DNA of 64,000 nt from Yponomeuta sedellus (Eukaryota > Arthropoda > Insecta > Lepidoptera > Yponomeutidae). Position numbers and translations under genes: made by a program. Positions within the stretch are counted from its first letter, which is position 1. Every line of letters begins with the position of its first letter. The notes below the pieces were generated by a model, which saw only the letters and a program-made list of their open reading frames with translations, was not told the origin of the DNA and did not search any database. The DNA lies in contig OW203746.1 in NCBI GenBank assembly GCA_934045075.1, positions 682,001-746,000 on the forward strand. Reading direction: 5' to 3'. Positions 11,016-21,409 of this stretch are shown piece by piece.

Positions 11016-11050
11016 ACAATAAAGTGTTCTCTATCTATCTATCTATCTAT
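11016..11050 (+). repeat. LINE-like tail with (TATC)n
   Basis: The sequence 'acaataaagtgttctctatc' is followed by TATC repeats. The same ending recurs at 15265-15290, suggesting a common non-LTR 3' end. Confidence 0.5.
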
Positions 11051-11379
11051 TTTCCCGACACAGACCAAATTAGCTCGAGTCCAGACGTCTTCCCGAGGAA
11101 GCACTATCTCAGCAACAAAGGCTGGAATTTTTAATTTCAACCTCTTACCTAGATTACAGTAAATTTTAAATAAGGCTTCGTAGTCGAAATGGAGATAAGC
11201 TACTAAAGATCCCATTTTTTTCGTTGCTTTTCGGACTATTTTAATGCAGGCGCAGTTAATTCAATAGTTTCTCGTCAGTCTAGGACCATGGCCATTCGGT
11301 TAGTGCATTACACTACAGTGACAGATAAATAGACGGGTTACGTGACCTCTTTTTTTGTACCCTTGGCACCAAGAAGGGC
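11051..11379. other. Unrecognised sequence
   Basis: No gene or repeat is recognised. Confidence 0.4.
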
Positions 11380-11380
11380 G

Positions 11381-11453
11381 CACACGTGATACGTGTGCGG
11401 GCTTTAACTTAAGCCCGCACACATATCATACGTGTGCGGGCTAAACTTAAAGC
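11381..11453. repeat. Three copies of a palindromic GTGTGCGGGCT motif
   Basis: The motif 'acgtgtgcgggct' occurs twice in plus orientation (about 11391 and 11430) and once inverted between them ('aagcccgcacac'). An E-box-like CACGTG precedes the first. Inverted pairs could extrude as hairpins or bind a dimeric protein; no flanking gene suggests which. Confidence 0.6.
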
Positions 11454-11460
11454 AGCCGTG

Positions 11461-12332
11461 AAAAGAAATCGCCACGCTCGTGCAATTGTCATAGTACAAT
11501 GCACGTTAGTGCATTTGCATGTAACTACTCTGAAATTAACATTCGACAGAGCACTCCATCGATCAATAAATATTCGATAAATCTTTCAATCGACGCAGCG
11601 TTTCTCGACAAAAAATTGTTTCGCAGTAAACTCTATTCGCACAATCGTTCAGTCGACTTTCCATTAATGGAACATAATTATGACTCTCGAAGTTAAATTA
11701 CGGACCGGAACTAGGGCCAGGACTGTATGTAACAAAAGAGAGTCATGCTTGCTAGAAAATTGGCCCATTTTGGCACAAAACATAACCAGAACCTGGTCGG
11801 ACTCTTCCGATAAAAAATCAACTAAGCTAATCCGGATTCAAATCGATAACATTTGGCACAAAATTCGAATTTGATTTGATGAACTAAATTTTCACGCGCT
11901 TCTGTCCAATACCGAAGGACCAATTTCGCTGCCACTCCAGAATAATATTGAATTTCCTTTTTTTATAGTAAAGCATCATGCAGGACCAATATTGACCAAA
12001 CAAACTTTTCTGCCTTAAAACCTTTATTCTATATCAAAAAAGTCAACCACCTTTGCTTTCACAAGCACCTCCATTTTGGCTGTGTGCGAGTTAAGCTTTA
12101 AACTACGACACTGGCTTTACAACAATGTCTTTCTTTCCAGAGCGCTGCCCTTTTATTTAACCACGATTGGAGCAAAGTAAATCAGGCTTTAAAAGCACGG
12201 TCCGTCCGTTCGATTTTACGTCGCCCAGGGGAAATGTCACGCCAACCTGCGTCGCTGCAGATTACTTAGCGTTATATTAATGAATTCTATACTCCACACG
12301 GGCACGGTACTAGACAAGGGTACCGCCACACC
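11461..12332. other. Mostly unrecognised sequence
   Basis: The only shared piece is 'acctggtcggactcttccga' at about 11790, also found at 17640 and, inverted, at 12868 (repeat H). Confidence 0.4.
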
Positions 12333-12625
12333 TTTAATTAAACGCCTTTAGATTCTACGGGAATGACAAGGTTACTGTGTGTGGAGCTCATGTCTTTTAT
12401 CGGAAAGATATGGAACACTTTAATTAAACGCAGTTTAGATTTCACGGGAATGGCATGGTTAATGAGTTCAGAGCTCATTGTACTACTGCAAGACAGATGT
12501 CTTTTCTCGAAGATATTAGAACGCATGAATTAAATGCACGTTTAGATGCTATGGGAATTTTAAGGCAGAATGTGTGCAGAGTTCTCTGTGTCATTACGGA
12601 GCACCTGTCTTCTATAGGAGAGAGA
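12333..12625 (+). repeat. Three degenerate tandem units of 86-107 bp
   Basis: Units start at 12333, 12419 and 12526 and share 'aattaaacgc', 'tttagat', 'gggaat', 'agagctcat' and 'tgtctttt'. The third is the most diverged. A weak fourth start ('ctttaattaattcacacag') lies at 12830. No single frame is open through all units. Confidence 0.65.
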
Positions 12626-12867
12626 CGAAACAATTATCTATCTATAAATAATTATCTATCTAAAAGAAAAAAAAAGAAATACATTTTAATAAGTGTACCA
12701 ACAAGAAACATCACAGAAACAAAAAACTAAACAGATAAATTGATATGAGCACAATATGAGCACGAGAAATAAACGAAATATACAATAAACGAAAGAAAAA
12801 AAACTGTCTATTATCTATCTGAACACTTTAATTAATTCACACAGTTTAATGGATCCATTTGAATTTT

Positions 12868-12960
12868 TGTCGGAAGAGTCCGACCAGGTTTCGCTCTGAT
12901 TCGCAGAGCTTATGGGTGAGACCAAGCTCGCGTCGTCGTCGGCAAGTGCATCAAATCGGT
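12868..12960 (-). repeat. Repeat H, minus copy
   Basis: It contains the inverse of 'acctggtcggactcttccga' followed by the inverse of 'aagctctgcgaat'. The same order is found in plus orientation at 17605-17670. Confidence 0.55.
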
Positions 12961-13025
12961 GAGTAATTGAATTCAGAATTAAGTTAATAATACTCCTGAC
13001 GATGTTTCTCTGAGACAATAACATT

Positions 13026-13184
13026 ATACTATTTTTATTTTTAATGCACTAACCCGTGCTAAGGACAATTTTAAAAACCTATTTAGAGGCTAAAAATTCC
13101 ACCCATGCCGGGATTCGAACCCACAACCTCTGGCTATCCGTGCCAGCGCTCTTCCAATTGAGCCAATGGGCGACTCACCGGCAT
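13026..13184 (-). mobile_element. SINE-B with 12-bp target duplication
   Basis: A minus copy runs from tail 'ctatttttatttttaatgc' to the tRNA-like head and just beyond. It is flanked by GACAATAACATT at 13014-13025 and 13185-13196. This is an ordinary single-orientation retroposition, unlike the composite copies later in the window. Confidence 0.85.
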
Positions 13185-13196
13185 GACAATAACATT

Positions 13197-14019
13197 GTCA
13201 AAAGTCGGTAGTTTTGTATTGGTTTAGTACCCATTTGTATTGAGAGTATTAGTGCTCTAACGGATCCCACTTCTGATGTCGGTCCGGTTAGTCTCGAAAT
13301 GAACGTTTCCTCTTTGGAAGCCCCAACATTGCGGGCCACTGAACAGTGTGTTTGCTCAACGAGTAGTGGCCAGGCCAATATTGGAAAATGAAGTAACCGA
13401 CGGCCACAGGACGAGGCGCTGCACGAGTGCCTGAACTGCGTGAATGTAAATTGGGCATCATTCATATTCATGCGCTTAGGACGCCTGCAGGCCCGAGCTC
13501 GATTGAGCCAGTTTTGGCAGCGCATTATCCGGCCCAAACCGGTATTTTCCGGTGCGAACCGGCACCGTCCGAATCGGCTTTGTTATAATTTGGCTTTCCG
13601 CCCGTTAGATTAAGGGCCGGGATTTAAGCTCGGGCAGCGTTTTTCAGTTTTTCATCATTTAATGGGGCCTACCCAGCCGTCTAACTGGGTCACACAACAT
13701 CGGATTACAGAGTTCTGGAAGTGGCAGAAACCATTTCACGCTTACGAATAGATAGACAATTAAGCGCCTTGTTATACGAGCTTAACATAGACGTTTGTCG
13801 CTCGTCCGATTTTGCATGCGCAAAATGTCGCCGCATGTCTGGTCCCGTGCGCCGAATGGAATACCAACTAGTTCTTAAGCACACACGCTCACCAGCTAGG
13901 CACAACTATTGGCGACGTGATTTATATCCCATCATATCTTCACCCTTCACGAATGATTCCCAACCGCAACTTTAAAAATGGAAAACTTCTATTTGTTTTC
14001 GTTAAGTCTCATTCTTTTT
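13197..14019. other. Unrecognised sequence, GC-richer at 13260-13640
   Basis: The GC-richer part holds an overlapping minus frame of 120 codons with no motif I recognise. No gene is called. Confidence 0.4.
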
Positions 14020-14037
14020 TCAGAAATCTTAAGAGAC

Positions 14038-14327
14038 GTACTGACGCTCATCGTAATATTTAAATGTAAGGCTCTGGTCAGTGCAGCAACTTTCAGGTGG
14101 GTGTACGCTTATTTTTTTCGATTTATTTTCGTTCTGTCTGAATCATTTTGAAAAATCTTAAGAGACGTATTTCTTACGGGCCAGTTTTTGAATTGAGAAT
14201 TTCACTAAGTAATACTTAACTGTGGTGCTGTCTCTTCGAATTTCCTAGAAAAGAGCGTGACAAAACGTTACTTAAGTATCTACTTAGGGAAATTCTCAAT
14301 CCATAAACAGGCCTTACGTCTCTTAAG
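14038..14327. mobile_element. Fold-back MITE
   Basis: The core 14178-14313 has imperfect inverted ends ('gttttttgaattgagaattt'-like on the left, 'gaaattctcaat' then 'aaacaggcc' on the right). The flanking 13-mer CTTAAGAGACGTA occurs at 14038 and 14157 and inverted at 14315. A related core lies at 32388-32497. It is non-coding. Confidence 0.55.
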
Positions 14328-14362
14328 ATGATCGTCAGGACATATGAAAGTTAGACGGCCTC

Positions 14363-14850
14363 GACGGCCTCGGTGGCGCAGCGGTTTGGCACGCTGACTA
14401 TAAAACCGAAGTTCTCTGGTTCGATCCAATACATAGATAACATCCGATAATATCTCTATTGGTCGTAATTTGAGCTGACTTCGTGTCTACAGTATGTTTC
14501 ATACTTTGTTGTACTAGTTTTTTGTGTGGCCTGGCGTCCTAAGATACAGAGCTCTGAGCTAGTTTGGGACCTAGTCTGTCCACAAATCGCTTCTGTTGCA
14601 CCATATTGTAACTACTATTTTCCAACTAATTTGTGGATGGAGAAATAAAGATTTTTGTATTGTATTGTATTATTGTATCCCCGGCCGGGTCAAAATAGGA
14701 AACGAACTTTTCTAGTTTGTCTCGGGTCTTGGATGTTATCTATGTATTTATTGTGTTAAATATATCGTTGAGTTAGCGCCTATAAAACAAGTCATTTAGT
14801 TGTACTTAGTATATGTACTTAGTCCATGAATATTTATTTATAGACTAGGG
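14363..14850 (+). mobile_element. SINE-D interrupted by a LINE-like tail
   Basis: The head 'ggtggcgcagcggtttggca' and the first half of box B are at 14363-14427. The copy resumes at about 14681 with 'ccggccgggtc' and the family body to about 14850. The intervening block of about 250 bp ends in 'gaaataaagatttttgtatt' plus a TTGTA repeat, as a LINE 3' end would. ATCC flanks both sides. Confidence 0.65.
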
Positions 14851-15869
14851 CCAGCGCAGCAACATCCACGTATACCCGTCAAGCTATGAAAGACGTCTAT
14901 GAAGTTAATAAATTCAGAAACCGGTGATTAAATAAAGACAATCATTAAATAAAAACATCGTAAGGAAGCAACAAAAATATTTTTAAAAAATTATCTGAGG
15001 TTTCATATAATGTTTAAATGAATGAAAAAAAATATTTGTTGTACTGCCCATATTTGTACAAAGCCACTTGGTATAATATACTTCAGCGGCATAGGCGAGG
15101 TTTTTGATGAAAAAAGATAAAAAAAAAGCAGGTATGGTTTCCAATTCAGCGTTTCAATAAGTAGTGCGCTACAGAACACAGAAATTATAAGTGATATTTA
15201 GTTATAAGGCCGCCGTGTGTACCTACTCTTAGGTTCTCTGTGTATCTGTGTAGTTATCTTTTTTATGTACAATAAAGTGTCTATCTATCTTTATACAAAT
15301 ATACAGTACAATTGGCGCCCTACTACGTCTTCACCCTTCCACATAATTCCCTTTCCTTGTTTGGCCTTTCGATTCGCGCGGATTTTCTCACTTTTTCCCG
15401 CGAAAAGGGTTTGTTTATCCGCGATCCAACTAAGATTAAAGCCCCTTACACACGTCCCGATCGGCCTCGAGCCGCAATTATTCGACGTATAAATTGGAGG
15501 CGGAAGGGTTACGTGGGCCAGGAGGATAGATTCGAGAGAAGAACCAAGCCAGAGTGCTTAGTGCGAGTTTGACAGACTCGCATAACTTTACTACCGCGTT
15601 AATCGAGCATTGAGTAGTGAGTATGAGTAAGTTAACCGTTCGAACTGGCAAAACGCTGTCACAGTACAACTCGCACTCGCGTTTATTCGTGTTTTGGCTA
15701 GTAAACGTGTTCACTTCTCAACGTATACCATTACAACTCGCACTCAGCAATTTTAATTTCCATACTTGTCACTAGGTGGCGCTTCCTCGATGCCATAGAA
15801 ATATGAGTTTACGTTAACGCGATCGAGTAGTTAAAAAACTCGCACTAAGCACTCAGACTAGTCACACTA
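14851..15869. other. Unrecognised sequence with a LINE-like tail
   Basis: 15265-15290 repeats the 'acaataaagtgt' plus TATC ending seen at 11016. The rest is unplaced. Confidence 0.4.
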
Positions 15870-16130
15870 GTTAGACCTGAGATTTCCGCACTTAGCCTCA
15901 TAGTTGGGCCATTGTATGTAGCAAGCGCTGAGGTACGCTAACACTTCAGACACTAGGGTTTCCTTACTATGTTTTCCTTCACCATCAGCGAGTGGTATTG
16001 CTACTATAATTTCACAAATGTACATAACTTAGAAAACAAAGTCACGTTGGTACATGCCGGGGTTTGAACCCACGACCTCCCGATTGAGAGGCCGGCGTTC
16101 TACACCGCTCCGCTACCACCGCCCTACAAC
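15870..16130 (-). mobile_element. SINE-A, full length, 13-bp duplication
   Basis: Read on the minus strand, a tRNA-like head (box A region 'ggtggtagcggagcgg', box B 'gtgggttcaaaccccgg') is followed by a body of about 190 bp and a TTAG-type tail. ACTAGTCACACTA flanks it at 15857-15869 and 16131-16143. Other copies: 30312-30579, the pogo-bearing copy at 24697-27980, and a relative at 16946. Confidence 0.85.
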
Positions 16131-16166
16131 ACTAGTCACACTAATCACACTCACACGATATATATC

Positions 16167-16372
16167 GACCTCTGTGGCGTAGCGGTAGCGCGTCTGCCTA
16201 CCATGCAAGAGGTCCCAGGTTCGAATCCCGGCTGGAAACAAAAAAAAAAGTCCAGGTCTTGGATGTTTACATGTTTGTGATGTCGTTGTTGCTGGTTCCC
16301 ACGACACAGGGTATCCTAGTGTGGGGCCAGAAGCAATGTATGTGCCTGTATGTAAATGTTATGTTATGTTAT
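16167..16372 (+). mobile_element. SINE-E (tRNA-headed), plus copy
   Basis: The head 'tggcgtagcggtagcgcgtc' and box B 'ggttcgaatcccgg' are intact. An A-rich linker and the body 'aggtcttggatgtttacatg' follow. The minus relative is at 4320-4447. Confidence 0.75.
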
Positions 16373-16411
16373 ATCACATCACATCACACCATGACATCAC
16401 ATTATCACACA

Positions 16412-16574
16412 CATCACACTAATATTATAAAGGCCAAAGTTTATGAGTGTGTATGTTTGTTACTTGTTCACGCCTAAACGGCTGGAGCGATTTTAATAAA
16501 AATTGGTATGGAGCCTGGATTAACACATGGGTTACGTTACACAGAAACCGCTGGTAAAACCGCGGGGCCCACCT
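16412..16574 (+). mobile_element. Short Helitron-like element 1
   Basis: It starts at 'ctaatattataaaggc' and runs through 'tgtatgtttgttacttgttc' and 'aacggctggagcgattt' to 'ccgcggggcccacctag' before T. This order and the CTAG-T ending match the small non-autonomous Helitrons common in Lepidoptera. No Rep/helicase sequence is present. Confidence 0.6.
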
Positions 16575-16675
16575 AGTTATTATTATTATTGTATCTTTAC
16601 ATGTTTTATAGTATGTGCTATTGTGTAAAATAAAGATTATTCTTATCTTATTATTAATATTTTTATATCATCACA

Positions 16676-16883
16676 TCACACTAATAGGTATTATAAAGGT
16701 GAAGTTTATGAGTGTGTATGTTTGTTACTTGTTCACGTCTAAACGGCTGGAGGGATTTTAATGAAATTTAGTATGGAGCTAGCTGACAGCCTGGATTAAC
16801 ACACAGGCTACGTTTCTCTGCGGGAAAATATCTTTTACTGTTAATACACAATTTATTTTCCTTAATAAACCGCGGGGCACGGA
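16676..16883 (+). mobile_element. Short Helitron-like element 2
   Basis: A second, more diverged copy in the same orientation 100 bp downstream, sharing 'gtgtatgtttgttacttgtt' and 'ctggattaacac', ending near 'ccgcggggcacggatag'. The ending is less canonical than in copy 1. Confidence 0.55.
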
Positions 16884-16945
16884 TAGTAAACGTATATTTC
16901 TTGACTTACGAGAATCACTTATTATATGCAGCCTATAAACGTCCC

Positions 16946-17122
16946 GTGAGCGGTGGTAGCTCAGTGGGTAGAACCATGGACTGGCAAGCAAGAGCCCCAG
17001 GTTCGATCCCCAGTGCGGGCATGTACCAATGACTTTGTTTAATTTCAAGGATCCGTACATTTGCGAATTTGTAGTCGCAATACCACACGCTAACGTGAAG
17101 GAAAACATCGTGAGGAAACCCA
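16946..17122 (+). mobile_element. SINE-A relative, plus orientation
   Basis: The head 'ggtggtagctcagtgggta' with box B 'aggttcgatcccca' is followed by the SINE-A body ('atgtaccaatgactttgttt'), truncated at its 3' side. The head differs enough to be a subfamily. Confidence 0.65.
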
Positions 17123-17175
17123 CGGCTTGGTTGGCTCCGGACGTATTGACTGGTCTTTCCTGTGGGCTAGGCCGA

Positions 17176-17331
17176 CTAAGCTGTCAGGATGGTATAGGTG
17201 CTGGGCAAGCCTACAACATCTATAAAACCATGTCCCAGGCACTACAGCGTCGGAGTGGTCCCTTCACCCATCTAGTGTGAGTGAAGATACCACTGGACGC
17301 TGTATAAACCATCTCATTAAGTAGATGCAAA
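17176..17331 (+). repeat. Repeat G, copy 3
   Basis: This is the best-preserved copy: 'ctgtcaggatggtataggtg', 'aaaccatgtcccaggcacta' and 'agtgtgagtgaagatacc'. Confidence 0.6.
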
Positions 17332-17344
17332 AAAAGGCCAATAT

Positions 17345-17475
17345 TATTATAAACGTCCCAGTGCAGGGCACAGGCCTTTTTACAGAGCGTATGGGCCTTA
17401 TTACCACGCGTGCCCACCGCGGATTGGCAATTTCGCCACCTCAGACACTAAGGTTTTTTCACGATGTCAGCGAGA
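17345..17475. repeat. Repeat J, copy 2
   Basis: It contains 'acgtcccagtgcagggcaca' and 'attaccacgcgtgcccacc', as at 1629-1765. Confidence 0.55.
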
Positions 17476-17540
17476 TCACTTACTTGAATTTAAGTGAATT
17501 TGAAATTTGTTACCATTTATTTCCAAAACATAAAATTCGC

Positions 17541-17670
17541 TCGCGTCGTCCGTCGGTTGCTCGTCTTCGTCATGAGACGAGCAACCGACGACGCGAGCTC
17601 CGTCTGCTTACCATGATTAAGCTCTGCGAATCGGAGCGAACCTGGTCGGACTCTTCCGATATAACAACAC
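17541..17670. repeat. Hairpin plus repeat H
   Basis: The arm 'cgtcggttgctcgtct' is followed 8 nt later by its reverse complement, and the outer parts 'gctcgcgtcgt' also pair after a 4-base bulge. The right arm leads directly into repeat H ('ctctgcgaatcggagcgaac'). Confidence 0.65.
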
Positions 17671-17904
17671 CCGTAAGTAGATCCGGACAAAAAGTCTACA
17701 ATGTGTTGTGCTTACGAAAGTTTTAGTTCAAAGACTAGTACTAAATTGTAAGCGTTTTTCTGTGTTAAAAATGTTACAGTTTTTGTTTTCTTAAACTTCA
17801 TTCCTGAGTCACTTGATTCAGGAATTATGTTGGCAATAATGGCCAACGCGTATGAATGTTTTAGTTCCAAAAACGTTATTGTCTACATGTCGCAGGCAAT
17901 TTGT

Positions 17905-18060
17905 AGCCACGCCGATATTCCGGAGGGGTAGACAGACACCATAGTTTGCCACTTGCCACGATCCTGACCAACCCTTTCCCTTCATCAACATCAGTCGTTG
18001 CACGCACGCAGTTTTCGGGAACTTTTTAACTTGCCCTTCGCTAATACATTATGTAGTTGA
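17905..18060 (-). mobile_element. LINE-L fragment
   Basis: It resembles 2108-2290: 'aggggtagacagacacc', 'ttgccacgatcctgacc' and 'ttcgctaatacatt'. Heavily decayed. Confidence 0.45.
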
Positions 18061-19072
18061 CCGATTTAGCTAAGTGATAACTGAGTCAAACCTAGGACCT
18101 CCCGGATATGAGGATATGATCTACCGATACGCCATCGCAGTGTGTGTATGTGTGTGAACTGGACATTGTACAGATTGTACTTCACCGAGTTGACTATCTG
18201 TACAATAATTGTGTTCATATCGCGAAGGACGCCCTCGCGGGGGCTTTGACTGGAAAAATCACTCCTTTAGAAGACTACTTTTGTTTCTTCACGAACAATT
18301 TCGGGTATCTTGGCTTTCCGTTTCAATTTCCCCTAAAAATAATAAAACAAATAAGCTTCTATGTTTCTTCGTTTTATCTATGTGCGTTGCGTGATTGAGT
18401 GACAAACTTCGAATCTTGTACTTCTCATGCTCTCTTCTCTATTGTTAGATTAGATTAGAACTCTTTATAATTGTACACGGAAAATAAAATGCATTACAAG
18501 ACTTACATATCTAAGTTTTGCCGTGTGCAACTGACGGTCATATTGCTAAAAGACCTCGCTTGTTTTTTTATCTTTCCTGGCATGTATTTTGTTGGTTTAC
18601 TTTAATTGTTAACACTGTTTCTGTGGAAATTTAAACAAATGTCTTTTTCTTTCTACATGCTAAACAACCAACGTTTATAAACATCTGAACTTGTCCATGT
18701 ATAACTCGATTTAACTAAAATATATACTCATCAAATTTTTTTTTTCATTCTAAATACATAACCCAGTCTATGGTCATTGAACGGGGTAGAAAACAAAATG
18801 TTTACATATTGAACACAGTCGCCACTGTCAGTTCAGGACTAACCCGTTGAATTCTGACCTTGACACATAACAATAAAACTATTCATATGGCCATTAGGAA
18901 AACCCCGCCAACCCGGATTGAATGATTGAATTTATTGCCGATATGCCAAGTTGCAACTGTATGTACTACCCAATTTAAGTATTTCAATTATGAGGTACAT
19001 AGTTGAGACAGTTATATTGCAATGCTTGTTTGACTCTGACACCTGTGGTAGACGAGAATCTCTAATACAAGT
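18061..19072. other. Mostly unrecognised sequence
   Basis: 'gttagattagattagaactc' at 18443-18465 looks like a minus-strand LINE tail (ATCTA repeats). 18850-18917 is a short repeat whose second copy is split by the 5S-SINE at 19431. Confidence 0.4.
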
Positions 19073-19178
19073 GTCAGTGCCCTCTAAGATATATTTCCAA
19101 GTTATCACTTGGAAATATATCTTAGAGGGCACTGACTAAACCGTATTACTGTGATACCTCACAGTAATACGGTTTAGT
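19073..19178. repeat. Two back-to-back perfect hairpins
   Basis: Hairpin 1 has 30-bp perfect arms (19073-19102 and 19107-19136) and the 4-nt loop TATC. Hairpin 2 has 20-bp perfect arms (19135-19154 and 19159-19178) and the loop TACC. They overlap by two bases. No TE boundary, promoter or coding frame explains them. Confidence 0.9.
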
Positions 19179-19327
19179 AGTTAAAACATATAGGAATATT
19201 GGCAATTTTTTTATTGTTTACAATTTTATTAGTACTTAATTCCATTAAATTATATCAATAAATATTTTAATCATGTTATTTAATTTCATTATTTAGCACA
19301 CAAGTATTGATATCTGCGCATGGTAGG

Positions 19328-19386
19328 TGTGTGTGTGTGCGCGCGCGCACACACACACCCTCACACACACACACACACACACACAC
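19328..19386. repeat. (TG)n(CG)n(CA)n microsatellite
   Basis: An alternating purine-pyrimidine tract passes from TG through CG to CA repeats, interrupted once by CCT. Such tracts favour left-handed DNA. Confidence 0.9.
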
Positions 19387-19430
19387 TGACACTTCTGACT
19401 TTGACCCAACAATAAAAACTGTTCATATAG

Positions 19431-19686
19431 GTGGCATTTTTCCGAGTGATTCCGTGCTTCGCAAGGCACGTTAAGCCGTTGGTGCCGGCTGTCATATAAT
19501 GGCAGTCGTTAAGCCATGTCAGAGGCCTTATGGGCGGCTTGATAACTTCTGACAGTAAGGCCCGCCACTGTCTTACAATCCTCCACCAACCCGGACTTGG
19601 CCCCCTTGGTGGAGTATGGCCTAACCTTCCTGCGATGCAGGAAGAGACCCGTGCCCCAGCAGTGGGGACATACTAGGGTTGATAAC
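19431..19686 (+). mobile_element. 5S-SINE, 5'-truncated
   Basis: It starts at 'gtggcatttttccgag', so the 5S-like promoter head is absent, and ends 'tagggttgataac'. It splits the second copy of the short repeat also present at 18850-18917. Confidence 0.75.
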
Positions 19687-19716
19687 GATATTGGAGGCCA
19701 TGGGGAAAACCCCGCC

Positions 19717-20171
19717 AGCGACTTTTAAAGTTATTGATGGCAATTATGGAATCTTATTATATAGACTCTGTCTGATATGTTTTATTAAGTTTAAGATAGA
19801 AGTACATTGGCATTCAACAGAATGTAAATTCTTTACATGTATGTTGAAATAATTGTTTTCTGATTAGACCACAATCGATTGAGCTGATGATGAAAACCCG
19901 AACCACAGCTGAGACAGCTGAACGCCCGCCATAGGGCGGAGGTATTTCAAAACAAAAGGTAACGGCCGCCATTTTGAAATTCAAAACAAGGGAACGGGCA
20001 CTTCGCGTGAACGTTTAACAATGGCGTGCATTAGCCCTTCACTGACAACGCGGAATGTAAAATATTCAGAGGTTCCACGTTTAAAAATATAAGAAAACTG
20101 CTACTGGCATGAGCAAGGAGGATCGACACGTTTGCCTATCTAAAATAGAGTTACTTTTGATTCCATAATTC
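19717..20171. other. Unrecognised sequence
   Basis: No gene or repeat is recognised. Confidence 0.4.
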
Positions 20172-20530
20172 AATATCAACCCTTGTATGTCCCCACTGTT
20201 GGGGCACGGGTCTCTTCTTGCACCGCAGGAAGGTTAGGCCATACTCCATCATGGGAGGCAAGTACGGGTTGGTGGTGGATTGTAAGACAGTGGCGGGCCT
20301 TACTGTCAGAAGTTATCAAGCCGCCCATAAGGCCTCTGACATGGCTTAACGGCCGCCACTACATGACAGGCAGCACCAACGGCTTAACGTGCCTTGCGAA
20401 GCACGGCAGCGCTCGGAAAAATGCCACTAGCGGCAGTCGCGGGACGGTCACCCATCCAGCACCTGACCGCGCCTGTTGTTGCTTAACTCAAGTGATTGAT
20501 TCCCACCACTCGGTTTGTTTAGGCCACGAG
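20172..20530 (-). mobile_element. 5S-SINE, full length
   Basis: A complete minus copy from 'aatatcaacccttgtatgtc' to 'aggccacgag'. The head retains box A-like and box C-like segments ('cggtcacccatcc' inverted). Confidence 0.8.
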
Positions 20531-20554
20531 ATGTCGCTGCTAAAGCTTAAGCTG

Positions 20555-20780
20555 CTTAAGCTAGATGTCGCTGCCTGTACGTAATACGGAGAATAGTGTA
20601 AAGAGGTTCGAAATTTCACTGATGCCGGTGAGTCGCCCATTGGCTCAATTGGTAGAGCGCTGGCACGGATAGCCAGAGGTTGCGGGTTCGAATCCCGGCA
20701 TGGGTGAAATTTTTAGCCTCTAAATAGGTTTTTAAATTTGTCCTTAGCACGGGTTAGTGCATTAAAAATAAAAATAGTAT
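20555..20780 (+). mobile_element. SINE-B
   Basis: Includes the upstream part 'atgtcgctgcctgtacgtaa', the tRNA-like head, the body and the tail 'gtgcattaaaaataaaaata'. It abuts the 5S-SINE and so may have entered its 5' flank. Confidence 0.8.
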
Positions 20781-21256
20781 AACATAAAACCTACCAACAA
20801 TGCATAATGTTTTAAATCGTGGAAAATAATACACTGCTCAATTTCTCAAAGGTTCTAAACAAGTGCAAGAAAAACCTCTGCCTCCAGACACATTTCATTG
20901 TCTCTGCATAAACTTGTTATTAGAAAACCCGTCGACTGTAATGGTCCATTCAATTGACATCTGTCAACTACAGCTTGCTTAGCAGCGAAGTAAATAAAGC
21001 GCGAACAATTTACATACTTGCCTTCCCCTTGAAAAGATAAGTTGGAAACTAAAAGCTCCAAGGACTCTATAATGAATGCAGTGAGTTGTCGAAGTTACCG
21101 GCCAGTATTTGCGCTGCAGTCGAGGGAAGGAGTGTACTTATGCCTTAAAGCCTTGTGAACTTATGTTATGACCTTTAACTCTGGGTAGAACATAGAGCAA
21201 TGTAAAGCCCAGAAGGTTCTGAACGTAATTTTAAGCGGAAATAATAATAATAACTT
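20781..21256. other. Unrecognised sequence
   Basis: No gene or repeat is recognised. Confidence 0.4.
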
Positions 21257-21345
21257 TCACACAACACAATCGCTTGTCCTTGTCTCAAATTAGGATTCCC
21301 TGGGTTATGGTAACCAGATAAGGACACGACACACATGGAAATACA
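21257..21345 (-). mobile_element. SINE-F body fragment
   Basis: It matches the 3' body of SINE-F ('acacaacacaatcgcttg', 'tatggtaaccagat') without the tRNA-like head. Confidence 0.5.
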
Positions 21346-21409
21346 CGCAAACGGAGACCATGTGTACAAATGTTCAGCACCCACCAGGAGGAATCAAATG
21401 CACGAATGT

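Noticed and set aside
12333..12625. CRISPR-like array
   Set aside because: Only three degenerate units without constant repeat length or distinct spacers, in a eukaryotic context.
13175..13537. 120-codon minus-strand open frame in a GC-richer patch
   Set aside because: GC-rich DNA gives longer chance frames; the start overlaps the SINE-B duplication and no motif is seen.
16383..16412. Short 'atcacatcacacc' tandem run as a separate satellite
   Set aside because: It is a brief CATCA/ACATC run between SINE-E and the Helitron-like element, too short to call separately.
19073..19178. Canonical microRNA precursors
   Set aside because: Arms are perfectly paired and the loops are only 4 nt. Typical precursors have bulges and larger loops.
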